Of a stretch of DNA of 64,000 nt, positions 47,268-56,212 are shown in pieces (position 1 is the stretch's first letter; every line of letters begins with the position of its first letter). Origin of the DNA: Amycolatopsis sp. cg9 (lineage in GTDB: Bacteria; Actinomycetota; Actinomycetes; Mycobacteriales; Pseudonocardiaceae). Location of the stretch: positions 2,356,001 to 2,420,000 of the forward strand of contig NZ_CP166850.1 of assembly GCF_041346945.1 (NCBI RefSeq), in the 5' to 3' direction. The position numbers were made by a program, and so were the translations under genes. The notes beneath the pieces were generated by a model. That model did no database searches. It was given only the letters and a program-made list of their open reading frames with translations, and was not told the origin of the DNA.

Positions 47268-47843
47268 ATGACCCCCGTCCAGCCGGCCGGCGCCCTCACC
47301 CCCGAGGAGGCACGGCACCTGCAGGAGAACCTCCGGGAACCGGTGCGCCCGGGGCTGAGCGAAGCCGAACTCGACGACGTCGAGCGCCGGTTCGGCTTCC
47401 GCTTCGCCGCGGACCACCGCACGTTCCTGTCCGCCGGCGTGCCCATCGGCGACCGCTGGCCCGACTGGCGCTGCGGCAACCCCGAGCAGCTGCGCAAACG
47501 GTTGACCTGGCCGGTCGACGGCGTGCTGTACGACGTCGAGCACAACGGCTTCTGGCTGCCCGACTGGGGCACCCGCCCGGTCGGCCCGGAGGACGCGGTC
47601 CGCGAAGCCCGCCAGCGCCTGGCCGACGTGCCACAGCTGGTGCCGGTGTGCGGGCACCGCTACCTGCCCGGCCTCGCGGGCACGATGGGGTACCCGGTGC
47701 TGTCGGTGTACCAGACGGACATCATCGTCTACGGCAGCGACCTGCGGGATTACCTGCACCGCGAGTTCGCGACGGGCGGCATCTGCACGGCGCCACCGGA
47801 CGGCCCCCGCTACATCCCGTTCTGGTCCCGCTTCATCGACTGA
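47268..47843 (+). CDS. SMI1/KNR4 (SUKH-like) family protein
   Basis: A 191-residue protein with a SUKH-like pattern (LSEAELDDVERRFGFRFAADHRTFLSAGVPIG ... YDVEHNGFWLPDWG). Members include immunity proteins of toxin systems and housekeeping proteins; no toxin gene adjoins, so a role cannot be assigned. TAGGCT 6 nt before ATG suggests a leaderless transcript. Overlaps the SRPBCC gene by 11 bp at the 3' end. Confidence 0.78.
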   Translation: MTPVQPAGALTPEEARHLQENLREPVRPGLSEAELDDVERRFGFRFAADHRTFLSAGVPIGDRWPDWRCGNPEQLRKRLTWPVDGVLYDVEHNGFWLPDWGTRPVGPEDAVREARQRLADVPQLVPVCGHRYLPGLAGTMGYPVLSVYQTDIIVYGSDLRDYLHREFATGGICTAPPDGPRYIPFWSRFID

Positions 47844-48303
47844 CCTCGGCGGCCCGCTTCAGCCGGGCGAGCGTGGCGGCGATGTTGCCGGCGTTCGCCG
47901 TGTCCCGGTCCCAGACGCCGGTGACGGTCGAGGTCGGCACCTTGAACCAGGCCGGCCGCCGCTCCCACATGCTTTCGACGACGACGCAGCCGGCACCGGC
48001 GGGCTCGATGTCGTACTGCCAGCGCGAGACGGGCAGCCCCGCCACCGAGGTCACCTCGAAGCCGAACCGCCGCCCGGGCTCGGCGTCGGTGATGGTGGAG
48101 AGGGTGCTCCAGCGCCGGAAGCCGCGGCGGTTGCGGCCACGGAACTTCGCGCCGACCGCGGGCCCGTCGGCACCGCCGACCCACCGGTGCCCGGCGTACT
48201 CCTCGGCCACTTCGGCCAGCTTTCCGGGGTCACTGACCAGGGCGTACACGACTTCGGGAGCGGCACCGATCTCGATCCGGCCGGTGGCGTTGGGTGCGGT
48301 CAT
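47833..48303 (-). CDS. SRPBCC (Polyketide_cyc2-like) family protein
   Basis: A 156-residue START-fold protein: RIEIGAAPEVVYALVSDPGKLAEVAEEYAGHRWVGG and WSTLSTITDAEPGRRFGFEVTSVAGLPVSRWQYDIEPAGAGCVVVES form the typical sheet and long helix lining a hydrophobic cavity. It probably binds or transforms a lipophilic small molecule; no cyclase partners are nearby. GGAGG precedes ATG 48303, and a 19-bp palindrome lies upstream. Confidence 0.85.
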   Translation of the reverse strand: MTAPNATGRIEIGAAPEVVYALVSDPGKLAEVAEEYAGHRWVGGADGPAVGAKFRGRNRRGFRRWSTLSTITDAEPGRRFGFEVTSVAGLPVSRWQYDIEPAGAGCVVVESMWERRPAWFKVPTSTVTGVWDRDTANAGNIAATLARLKRAAEVSR

Positions 48304-48321
48304 GGAACCTCCACGTCGAGG

Positions 48322-48340
48322 GACATACCGAGGGTATGTC
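48322..48340. promoter_or_regulatory. 19-bp palindrome upstream of the SRPBCC gene
   Basis: GACATACC-GAG-GGTATGTC is a perfect 8-bp inverted repeat with a 3-nt spacer, 18 nt before the SRPBCC start. It fits a TetR-, ArsR- or PadR-like operator, and the regulator is not encoded next to it. Confidence 0.55.
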
Positions 48341-48418
48341 AGCGACTGCGGTCACGTGAAGCCCGGCTTGCCCTTTCTGGCGCTGTATCGGATCAACGCT
48401 AGAAAAGCTTAGAAGCGG

Positions 48419-50734
48419 CTAGTTCTCCCGGCGCAGCATCCGGCTGACGCCCGCCGCCACCGTCGTCGCCAGGATCCAGCCGGACGCCGTGAAGCCCGCC
48501 GCCACCCAGTTGTCCGGGCCGTGCATGTACCACCTCGACTTGTTGCCGAAATCCACGATCGGCACCAGCAGGTCCGCCGTGTAGATCACCGGGTTCCACT
48601 GCAGGCCCGTGTCCTGCTGGTTCACCACGCAGCGGCGGCCGTTCGCGATGATCTGGTGGGCCGGGTCCGAGGTGACCCAATGGATGCAGTCGTCGGTGCC
48701 CAGGCCGAACCACAGGCTGCCCAGCACCAGCAGCATCAGCAGCCAGCCGAGGGCGCGGACCGGGCGGTAGCCGTAGCCGACCATCGACCTCTGCAGCCAG
48801 CTCCACAGGCGCACGCCCGGGCCGAAGAACTTGAAGCCGCGGGCCAGTGCCTCGTACCTGAACTGCTGCTTGCGCAGGGCGACCGTCGACGCGTGCTCTT
48901 CGTTGCCCGCCGCGCGGAGCATGTGGGCCAGCTGGTCGTACGGGCCCGGCCGATAGCCGCGCATGGCCTGGCGCAGCAGCTCGATGCGGTGGTCGAGGGC
49001 CTTGTCGTCGTCGAGGGGGATGCCGCGGCCCAGCGCGTCGTAGCGGAAGTCCTCCAGCTCGATGCCGCCGGACGCGGCCCAGAACTCGTCGTTGTCGGTC
49101 AGCGTTCCGCAGTGCGCGCGGCGCAGCACGATCCGGCCCTCGGGGGAGAAGTTCGGCGTCAGCGTGAACTCGTCCGCCGCGACGTCGCCCGCGTCCAGGG
49201 CCACGTGGAACGGGGGCAGCGACTTCAGCTCCGAACCCCGCAGGTCCACGCGCCGCGCGACCTGGGCGCCGTCCAGGTTGACGCCGCCCTCCGCGACGAA
49301 GGGGCGGCTGTTGTTGTCGCGCAGCGTCAGGTCGCGACCGATCCGGCCGGTCCGGATGTCGAGCGAGAAACTGCTGGTCGCGCGCAGGCCCGGATCCGTC
49401 AGGCGGGTACCGGCCAGGTTGATCGAGCCGCCGACTTCGACGCCTTGCAGCCGCAGGGTGCCGTGGATCGTGGCGTCCGTCAGCTGGAAGTTGCCGGCGA
49501 TCTTGGACCGGCGGGCCGAGAACACGTCGCGGCCGGGGTGGCGGAACATCGAGTTCCACGCCAGGAAGTTGCCGCCGACCGTGACGTCCGCCAGCCGCAG
49601 CTGGCCCGCGGGCACGCGCAGGCTGGTCGCCTCGATGTCGCCGCCGATCTCGGTGCCGTCCAGGTGCAGCGCGCGGTCGTAGTACGGCTGCGACTTGCCG
49701 CGCTCGACCCGCACCTCGGCGCCGGCCAGCCGCAGCGAGCCGCCGATGCGGGCGTTGACCATGCGCAGCGTGCCGAGCGCTTGCAGACCGTCCGACAACT
49801 CGACGTTGCCGTCGACGCGCAGGCGGTCGGCGACCAGCGCGGGCCGCGGGTCCAGGTACGGGTCGTTGGACTTCCACGCGTCGACGGCGATCGGCCCGTG
49901 CTGGGACACCGTCAGCTTCGCTTCGCGCAGCACGATGTCGCTGTCGACCGTGGCGCTCGGCAGGTACACGATCCCGGTGGCGGAGAAGCGTTTGCGCTGG
50001 CTGGCCGGCCCGTAGTTGTCGACCTCGCACAGCAGGCTGCCGCCGATGTGCAGGCCGTTGCCGTTGAGCGCGAAGCCGTCCGGGTTGTTCAGCGTGGCGC
50101 CCGAAAAGTTGACGTTACCGCCGGTCCGCAGGCCAGGGAGCCGGACTTCGCCGTTCGCGACCATCCGGTAGGCCAGCAGCGCGCCGGTCAGCACGAGCCG
50201 GTCGGCCTGGATCGCCTTGCCGTGCGGGTGCGAGATCACCGTGCGGGTCAGCACCATCGACCCTTCGATCACGGCGTCGGTGAGGTTGACCGCCGCGTTC
50301 GGCATCCCGCGTTCGCGGTCGTCGCCGCGCTGGACGGTCGTCTCCTCGATCTCGCGGTCGGCGCCGTCGACCTGCACGACGCTGCGGATCAGCCGGACGT
50401 CGTTGCGGCTGCGCATGTTGCGGGCCTTGAGCCCGGGCAGCCAGCACTTGCGGAACACGAGCCCGAGCAGGTTGGCCTCACGCACGTCCGGCGGGTGCTC
50501 GAACCGGCAGCGCTCGAACCGGAAGAGGTACTTGAGGTCCGCGGCGCGCAGGTCGAGCGTGCCGGTGATGTAGGCGTCCTCGACGTAGACGATCGGCGCG
50601 TTCGTGGCCTGCCGCCGCCAGCGCATCAGGCCGGCGTTGCCGGGTTTCAGCAGATCGGCGGCTTTGACTTCATAGCGGCGATCGGGAATACCGGCGAACG
50701 GGTCGAGAGGGGGCAGCGCGCTTTCGGTCGTCAA
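48419..50734 (-). CDS. Large beta-helix-like protein with C-terminal membrane segments
   Basis: A 771-residue protein. Residues about 50-560 are irregular short beta-strand repeats of a right-handed parallel beta-helix type (VYVEDAYITGTLDLRAADLKYL, GNVNFSGATLNNPDG, GDIEATSLRVPAGQLRLADVTVGGNF, GSINLAGTRLTDPG). The C-terminal ~130 residues contain membrane helices (ALGWLLMLLVLGSLWFGL and a second in ASGWILATTVAAGVS) with loops bearing WMYHGPDNW-like segments. Homologues are often called oxidoreductase in databases, but I see no cofactor motif. TTG 50734 has GGGGGA upstream. Function unknown. Confidence 0.8.
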   Translation of the reverse strand: MTTESALPPLDPFAGIPDRRYEVKAADLLKPGNAGLMRWRRQATNAPIVYVEDAYITGTLDLRAADLKYLFRFERCRFEHPPDVREANLLGLVFRKCWLPGLKARNMRSRNDVRLIRSVVQVDGADREIEETTVQRGDDRERGMPNAAVNLTDAVIEGSMVLTRTVISHPHGKAIQADRLVLTGALLAYRMVANGEVRLPGLRTGGNVNFSGATLNNPDGFALNGNGLHIGGSLLCEVDNYGPASQRKRFSATGIVYLPSATVDSDIVLREAKLTVSQHGPIAVDAWKSNDPYLDPRPALVADRLRVDGNVELSDGLQALGTLRMVNARIGGSLRLAGAEVRVERGKSQPYYDRALHLDGTEIGGDIEATSLRVPAGQLRLADVTVGGNFLAWNSMFRHPGRDVFSARRSKIAGNFQLTDATIHGTLRLQGVEVGGSINLAGTRLTDPGLRATSSFSLDIRTGRIGRDLTLRDNNSRPFVAEGGVNLDGAQVARRVDLRGSELKSLPPFHVALDAGDVAADEFTLTPNFSPEGRIVLRRAHCGTLTDNDEFWAASGGIELEDFRYDALGRGIPLDDDKALDHRIELLRQAMRGYRPGPYDQLAHMLRAAGNEEHASTVALRKQQFRYEALARGFKFFGPGVRLWSWLQRSMVGYGYRPVRALGWLLMLLVLGSLWFGLGTDDCIHWVTSDPAHQIIANGRRCVVNQQDTGLQWNPVIYTADLLVPIVDFGNKSRWYMHGPDNWVAAGFTASGWILATTVAAGVSRMLRREN

Positions 50735-50789
50735 AACACCTGTCCCCCTCTGTCACCCGCTTTGAAAATAGCGAATCCGGACGGTTTCG

Positions 50790-51563
50790 TCAGGCGTTCG
50801 GGTTGAGCACCCGGGCCAGGAACGACTTGGTCCGCTCCTCGCGCGGGCTCCCGATGACCTGGTCGGGCGGGCCCTCTTCGACGACGACGCCGCCGTCCAT
50901 GAACAGGACCTTGTCCGCCACCTCGCGCGCGAACTGCATTTCGTGCGTGACGACGACCATGGTCATGCCGTCCTTGGCGAGCTGCTTCATCACGCCCAGG
51001 ACGTCGCCGACGAGTTCCGGGTCCAGCGCGGACGTCGGCTCGTCGAACAGCATCAGCTTCGGCTTCATCGCGAGCGCCCTGGCGATCGCGACGCGCTGCT
51101 GCTGGCCACCGGACAGCTGCGCCGGGTAGTTCTTCGCCTTGTCGCCGAGGCCGACGCGGTCCAGCAGCTCCAGCGCGCGTTCCCGCACCTGGGACTTCGG
51201 CTCGCGGCGCACCTGGATCGGCGCCTCCATGACGTTCTCCAGCGCCGTCATGTGCGGGAAGAGGTTGAAGCGCTGGAACACCATGCCGATGTCCTTGCGC
51301 TGGAACGCGACTTCCTTCTCGGGCAGCTCGTGCAGCTTGTCGCCGCGCTGCCGGTAGCCGACCAGCACGCCGTCGACGTAGAGCCGGCCGGCGTCGATCT
51401 TCTCGAGGTGGTTGATGCAGCGCAGGAGGGTCGACTTGCCCGAGCCGGACGGCCCGATCAGGCAGAGCACCTCCCGCTCGTTCACCTCGAGGTCGATGCC
51501 CTTGAGGACGTCGACGCTGCCGAAGCTCTTGCAGATCCGCTGCGCGGACACCACGGGGGTCAT
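50790..51563 (-). CDS. Polar amino acid ABC importer, ATP-binding protein
   Basis: A 257-residue ABC ATPase: Walker [11 protein letters not shown]-loop [11 protein letters not shown], signature LSGGQQQR, Walker [14 protein letters not shown] and the switch histidine in VVTHEM. It drives the adjacent permease. The [16 protein letters not shown] stretch is typical of glutamine/glutamate-type PAAT importers. It overlaps the permease stop by 4 nt (ATGA). Last gene of the three-gene operon. Confidence 0.94.
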   Translation of the reverse strand: MTPVVSAQRICKSFGSVDVLKGIDLEVNEREVLCLIGPSGSGKSTLLRCINHLEKIDAGRLYVDGVLVGYRQRGDKLHELPEKEVAFQRKDIGMVFQRFNLFPHMTALENVMEAPIQVRREPKSQVRERALELLDRVGLGDKAKNYPAQLSGGQQQRVAIARALAMKPKLMLFDEPTSALDPELVGDVLGVMKQLAKDGMTMVVVTHEMQFAREVADKVLFMDGGVVVEEGPPDQVIGSPREERTKSFLARVLNPNA

Positions 51564-52492
51564 GTGACGTTCCCTCCACCCCGGCTGAACAGTTTCGCCG
51601 CCCAGCCCTGGCGCTGCACCACGTCCCGCGAGGTGCCGCGCGAGAACCGCTTCTCGATCTGGATCTGGACCAGCGTCAGCACCGACGTCATGAACAGGTA
51701 CCAGACCGCGGCGACGATGAGCAGCGGCACGGTCTTCAGGTTCTGCGAGTAGATGGTCTGCGCCGCGACCATCAGCTCGAAGTACCCGATCGCCACGACC
51801 AGCGACGTCGTCTTCAGCATCGAGATCGTCTCGTTGCCGGTCGGCGGGATGATCACCCGCATCGCCTGCGGCAGGATGATCCGCCGCAGGGTCTTGGTGC
51901 GGTTCATCCCCAGCGCGCTCGCCGCTTCCAGCTGGCCGGAGTCGACCGACTGGATGCCACCGCGCACGATCTCGGCCATGTACGCGGCTTCGTTGAGGCC
52001 GAGGCCGAGCAGCGACGCCGTGAACTGCGTGATCAGCAGGTTGGTGTCCCAGCTGACGAACGTCGGCCCGAACGGGATGCCGAGCCCGATCCGCGAGTAG
52101 GCCAGGCCGAGGAAGTTCCAGATGATCAGCTGCGTGATCAGCGGCGTCCCGCGGAACAGCCAGATGTAGATGGCCGCCGCGCCCGAGGTGAGCGGGTTCG
52201 GCGAAAGCCGCATGACGGCCAGCAGGATCCCGCCGACGATGCCGATCAGCATCGAGATCACCGTCAGGATCAGCGTGTTCTGCAGGCCGCGCAGGATCCG
52301 GTCGTCGAAGAGGTAGTCCCCGACGACCGGCCACTGCAGGGCGTCGTTCGTGATCACGCTGCGGACCACGATGAACGCCAGGAACAGGATGATCACCCCG
52401 GCCACCCAGCGCCCGTAGTGGCGCACCGGGATGGCCTTGATGGACTCGGCGTCGTTCGGCGCCTCGGGGGGAGGCGCTTCGGAGGAGCTCAC
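51560..52492 (-). CDS. Polar amino acid ABC importer, permease
   Basis: A 310-residue permease with five or more helices and a cytoplasmic N-terminus. The EAA loop [24 protein letters not shown] contacts the ATPase, and [32 protein letters not shown] is the family's first conserved block. Likely works as a homodimer. GTG 52492 with AAGGA upstream; 18 nt after the binding protein gene. Confidence 0.93.
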   Translation of the reverse strand: MSSSEAPPPEAPNDAESIKAIPVRHYGRWVAGVIILFLAFIVVRSVITNDALQWPVVGDYLFDDRILRGLQNTLILTVISMLIGIVGGILLAVMRLSPNPLTSGAAAIYIWLFRGTPLITQLIIWNFLGLAYSRIGLGIPFGPTFVSWDTNLLITQFTASLLGLGLNEAAYMAEIVRGGIQSVDSGQLEAASALGMNRTKTLRRIILPQAMRVIIPPTGNETISMLKTTSLVVAIGYFELMVAAQTIYSQNLKTVPLLIVAAVWYLFMTSVLTLVQIQIEKRFSRGTSRDVVQRQGWAAKLFSRGGGNVT

Positions 52493-52510
52493 GAACTCAG
52501 TCCTTTTGAC

Positions 52511-53449
52511 TCAGGAAGCCGGGTTGATCTCCGACTTGGTGACCGCACCGGCCGAGGACAGACCCCACTTGTCGAGGATCTTCTTGTAGGCGCCGCTGTC
52601 GATGAGCTTCTGGACCGCGCCCTGGACGGCCTTGCCGAAGTCGCCGCTGTTCTTCCCGAGCACGATGCCGTAGGGGGCGGTGTCGTAGGGCTCGCCGACG
52701 ACCTCGAGCGCGCCGTTCGTCTGCTTCACGGCGTAGTCGATGACCGGGGAGTCGGCCAGCTCGGCCTGCACGCGCTTCGCGGTGAGGGCCAGGTTGACGT
52801 CGGTCTGGGCCTGCAGCTGCGTGATCTCGATGGCCGGCTTCCCGCCGCCGGTGCAGGCGGCGTTCTTCTTGTCGAGGTCCTCGACCTGGGTGGTGCCCTT
52901 CTGCACGGCGACCTTCTTGCCGCACAGGTCGTCGACCTTGATGCCGTCCGGGTTGCCCTTCAGCACGCCCAGCGAGGTGCCGGCCTTGTAGTACGAGATC
53001 ATGTCGACCGTCTGCAGCCGCTCGCTCGTGATGCTGAACGACGACATCGCCATCTCGTACTTCTTCGAGCCGATGCCGGGGATGATGCCGTCGAACGAGG
53101 CGTTCTGGAACTCCATCTGCACGCCGAGCACCTGCCCGATGGCGGTGCCGAGGTCGACGTCGAAGCCGGCCGCCTTGCCGTTGTCCTGGAACTCGTTCGG
53201 CGGGTAGCTCTGGTCCTGCCCGACCAGGATCTTGCCGTCGGTCTTGACGTCCGCCGGGACCATGGCGGCGAGCGCGTCGTCCTTGGCGACCGTGCCCACG
53301 TCACCCGAACCGGTGCCGGGCGCCGCGGCGGAGCTGCTCGTGCCGACGTCGCCGGCGCCACTCCCGCCCGCTCCGCAGGCCACGGTCAGGCCGACCAGGG
53401 CGAACGCAGGCAGCATCGCGAGCGCCTTGAGTTGGGTTCCTCGGGCCAC
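52511..53449 (-). CDS. Polar amino acid ABC importer, substrate-binding lipoprotein
   Basis: A 312-residue binding protein. A lipoprotein signal with lipobox VGLTVAC tethers it outside; the mature body has the Venus-flytrap layout (LVGQDQSYPPNEFQDNGKAAGFDVDLGTAIGQVLG, GKKVAVQKGTTQVEDLDKKN, SPVIDYAVKQTNGALEVVGEPY). The PAAT family binds amino acids such as glutamate, glutamine or basic amino acids; ligand not determined. GAGGAG precedes GTG 53449. First gene of the operon, divergent from the ATP-grasp operon. Confidence 0.92.
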   Translation of the reverse strand: MARGTQLKALAMLPAFALVGLTVACGAGGSGAGDVGTSSSAAAPGTGSGDVGTVAKDDALAAMVPADVKTDGKILVGQDQSYPPNEFQDNGKAAGFDVDLGTAIGQVLGVQMEFQNASFDGIIPGIGSKKYEMAMSSFSITSERLQTVDMISYYKAGTSLGVLKGNPDGIKVDDLCGKKVAVQKGTTQVEDLDKKNAACTGGGKPAIEITQLQAQTDVNLALTAKRVQAELADSPVIDYAVKQTNGALEVVGEPYDTAPYGIVLGKNSGDFGKAVQGAVQKLIDSGAYKKILDKWGLSSAGAVTKSEINPAS

Positions 53450-53597
53450 GTCGTCACTCCTCGTAGTTCTCAGTTCGTGAGAGCACGCATATTGCCACTC
53501 ATCCATACCAAAGCACAGCACTGTCGAGTTACAGCGACGTTTCGCACCGCGCCCACCGCTGTGCGAGTGTCGCGCACGAAGGGGCACGTGCGTCAGG

Positions 53598-55253
53598 ATG
53601 TCGTTCATGAACGCCACCCCGCCCCGGCTGCCCCCGTCCGGTCGACGCGCGAGGAAGGCGGCGACCAGCCGGATCACCCGGCCGGGGGCCCGGTTCGAGG
53701 GCTACCTCGCCCCGGACCGGCCGCACGCCGGGGCCTACGACGAGATGTTCGCCGCCGACGGCACGGTCCGCGGTCCGTACCGCGCGCTGTACGAGTCGAT
53801 CGCCGCGCTGGACGCGCACGACCTGCAGTCGCGGTCGCAGGCGCTCGACCGGGCGATGGTCGACCAGGGCATCACGTTCTCGCTGTCCGGGCAGGAGCGG
53901 CCGTTCCCCCTGGACCTGGTGCCGCGGGTGATCCAGGCCGCCGAGTGGACGAAGCTCGAACGCGGGGTGGCCCAGCGCGTCCGCGCGCTCGAAGCGTTCC
54001 TCGCCGACGTCTACGGCGACCGGCAGATCCTGCGCGACGGCGTCCTGCCGCGGCGGCTGATCACGTCGTGCGAGCACTTCCACCGGGAGGCGTACGGCAT
54101 CACCCCGCCGAACGGCGTGCGCATCCACGTGTCCGGGGTGGACCTGGTGCGCGACGAAGAGGGCACGTTCCGGGTGCTGGAGGACAACCTCCGCAACCCG
54201 TCCGGGGTGTCGTACGTGATGGAGAACCGGCGCACGATGGCGCGGGTCTTCCCGGACCTGTTCGCCCAGCACCGGGTGCGCCCGGTCGGTGACTACGCGT
54301 CGCACCTGCTGCGGGCGCTGCGCGCGGCGTCCGCGGCGAACGTCGCCGACCCGATGGTCGTCGTGCTCACGCCCGGCGTCCACAACTCGGCGTACTTCGA
54401 ACACTCGCTGCTGGCCCGGCTGATGGGCGTCGAGCTGGTCGAAGGCCGCGACATGTTCTGCCGCGACAACGTCGTCTACCTGCGGACGACCGAGGGCGAG
54501 CGCCAGGTCGACGTCATCTACCGGCGGATCGACGACGGGTTCCTCGATCCGGTGCACTACCGGCCGGACTCGGTGCTCGGCATCGCCGGCGTCCTCAACG
54601 CGGCGCGCGCGGGCAACGTCGTGGTCGCGAACGCCGTCGGCAACGGCGTCGGCGACGACAAGCTCGTCTACACCTACGTGCCGGAAATGGTGAAGTACTA
54701 CCTGAACGAGAAGCCGCTGCTGCCCAATGTGGACACCTTCCGGTGCTGGCTGCCGGACGAGTTCGACCACGTCATGGCGCACCTCGACGAACTGGTGGTC
54801 AAGCCGGTCGAGGGCTCCGGCGGCTACGGGATCGTGTTCGGGCCGGAGGCGACCGCGGCGGAACTGGCGACGCTGCGGCGGAAGGTGCGGGCCAACCGGC
54901 GCGGCTGGATCGCGCAGCCGGTGGTCCAGCTCTCGACCGTGCCGGCCAAGGTGGACGACCGGCTCGCGCCGCGGCACGTCGACCTGCGGCCGTTCGCCGT
55001 CAACGACGGCAAGGACATCTTCGTACTGCCCGGCGGCCTGACGCGGGTGGCGCTGCCGGAGGGCAGCCTGGTCGTCAACTCGTCGCAGGGCGGCGGCTCG
55101 AAGGACACGTGGGTGCTCGCGTCCCGCGCGTCGACGGCCGAGCGGGAGCTGGAGCAGCCCGCGCTCGGCGCGATGTCCACTGTGGACGGCCTGGTCGCCG
55201 AACAGGGGCCTGAGCTGACGTCGTCCCAGCAGCAGCAGCAGCAGCAGAGCTAG
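53598..55253 (+). CDS. Circularly permuted ATP-grasp (type 2) protein
   Basis: A 551-residue member of the permuted ATP-grasp family: FPLDLVPRVIQAAEWTKLERGVAQRVRALEAFLADVYG, LEDNLRNPSGVSYVMENRRTM and VEGSGGYGIVFGPEA are characteristic; a Gln-rich tail (QQQQQQQ) ends it. ATP-grasp enzymes ligate carboxylates to amines via acyl-phosphate; the permuted type is predicted to make peptide bonds in unknown metabolites or modify proteins. Starts ATG 53598; a second ATG (53607) follows CAGGAT by 7 nt. First of three genes, 11 nt before alpha-E. Confidence 0.88.
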   Translation: MSFMNATPPRLPPSGRRARKAATSRITRPGARFEGYLAPDRPHAGAYDEMFAADGTVRGPYRALYESIAALDAHDLQSRSQALDRAMVDQGITFSLSGQERPFPLDLVPRVIQAAEWTKLERGVAQRVRALEAFLADVYGDRQILRDGVLPRRLITSCEHFHREAYGITPPNGVRIHVSGVDLVRDEEGTFRVLEDNLRNPSGVSYVMENRRTMARVFPDLFAQHRVRPVGDYASHLLRALRAASAANVADPMVVVLTPGVHNSAYFEHSLLARLMGVELVEGRDMFCRDNVVYLRTTEGERQVDVIYRRIDDGFLDPVHYRPDSVLGIAGVLNAARAGNVVVANAVGNGVGDDKLVYTYVPEMVKYYLNEKPLLPNVDTFRCWLPDEFDHVMAHLDELVVKPVEGSGGYGIVFGPEATAAELATLRRKVRANRRGWIAQPVVQLSTVPAKVDDRLAPRHVDLRPFAVNDGKDIFVLPGGLTRVALPEGSLVVNSSQGGGSKDTWVLASRASTAERELEQPALGAMSTVDGLVAEQGPELTSSQQQQQQQS

Positions 55254-55264
55254 GGAGGTTCGAA

Positions 55265-56212
55265 GTGCTGGCACGCAACGCGGAGTCGCTGTACTGGATC
55301 GGCCGGTACGTCGAACGCGCCGACGACACCTCCCGCATCCTCAACGTCTCGGTCCACCAGCTGCTGGAGGACGCGACCGTCGACCCGGACCACGCGAGCC
55401 GCCAGCTGCTGGCCGTCCTGGGCATCGACACCCCCGACGGGGACGCGCTCGACGTCTGGAAGCTGACCGAGCTGGTGGCGTACGCGAAGGACAACCCCGC
55501 GTCGATCGTCGGCTCGATCAACTCGGCGCGCGAGAACACCCGCGGCGCGCGCGAAGTCGTCCCGACCGAGCTGTGGGAATGCCTGAACGCGACGTGGAAC
55601 GCGGTGCCGGACCGGCAGCGCTACGCCCGGCGCGCGGGCCCGCACGCGTTCCTGTCGTTCGTGGAAGAGCGCGCGGCGATGTTCGCCGGCCTCGCCGACT
55701 CGACGATGAGCCGCGACGACGGCTGGCTGTTCATGGTGCTCGGCCGCTCGATCGAACGCGCCGACATGGTCGTGCGGCTGCTGCTGTCCCGCGTCGCGGA
55801 CCGCGCGTCGTCGCCGGGCTGGATCACGGTGCTCCGCTCGGCCGGCGCGCAGGACACGTACCTGAGGACGTACCGGGGCGCGCTGGACGCCGGCCGCGTC
55901 GTGCAGTTCCTGTTGCGGGACACGCTGTTCCCGCGGTCGGTGTTCCACGCGCTGCGGCAGGCCGAGGAGTGCCTGCAGCGGCTCGACCCGGGCGGCGGCT
56001 CGCGCAGCAACGAGAAGTCCGAAGCGCTGCGCCAGCTCGGCCGGGCCCGCAGCGAACTGGAGTTCCTCCGCCCGTCGGACCTGCTGACCGACCTGCCCCG
56101 GCGGCTCGGCTCGTTGCAGACGACGATCAAGGAGATCGGGGAAGCGGTGTCGTTGCAGTACTTCAGCACGTCCCCGTGGGTGGCGTGGAGCGGTGCGGAG
56201 GTTTCCCTGTGA
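55265..56212 (+). CDS. Alpha-E domain protein
   Basis: A 315-residue helical protein of the alpha-E family (LARNAESLYWIGRYVERADDTSRILNVSVHQLLEDA, VRENTRGAREVVPTELWECLNATWN, SIERADMVVRLLLSRVADR). The family is almost always encoded with permuted ATP-grasp and transglutaminase genes; it may bring the enzymes together or bind the substrate. GTG 55265 has GGGAGG upstream; the stop overlaps the next GTG (GTGA). Confidence 0.9.
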   Translation: MLARNAESLYWIGRYVERADDTSRILNVSVHQLLEDATVDPDHASRQLLAVLGIDTPDGDALDVWKLTELVAYAKDNPASIVGSINSARENTRGAREVVPTELWECLNATWNAVPDRQRYARRAGPHAFLSFVEERAAMFAGLADSTMSRDDGWLFMVLGRSIERADMVVRLLLSRVADRASSPGWITVLRSAGAQDTYLRTYRGALDAGRVVQFLLRDTLFPRSVFHALRQAEECLQRLDPGGGSRSNEKSEALRQLGRARSELEFLRPSDLLTDLPRRLGSLQTTIKEIGEAVSLQYFSTSPWVAWSGAEVSL

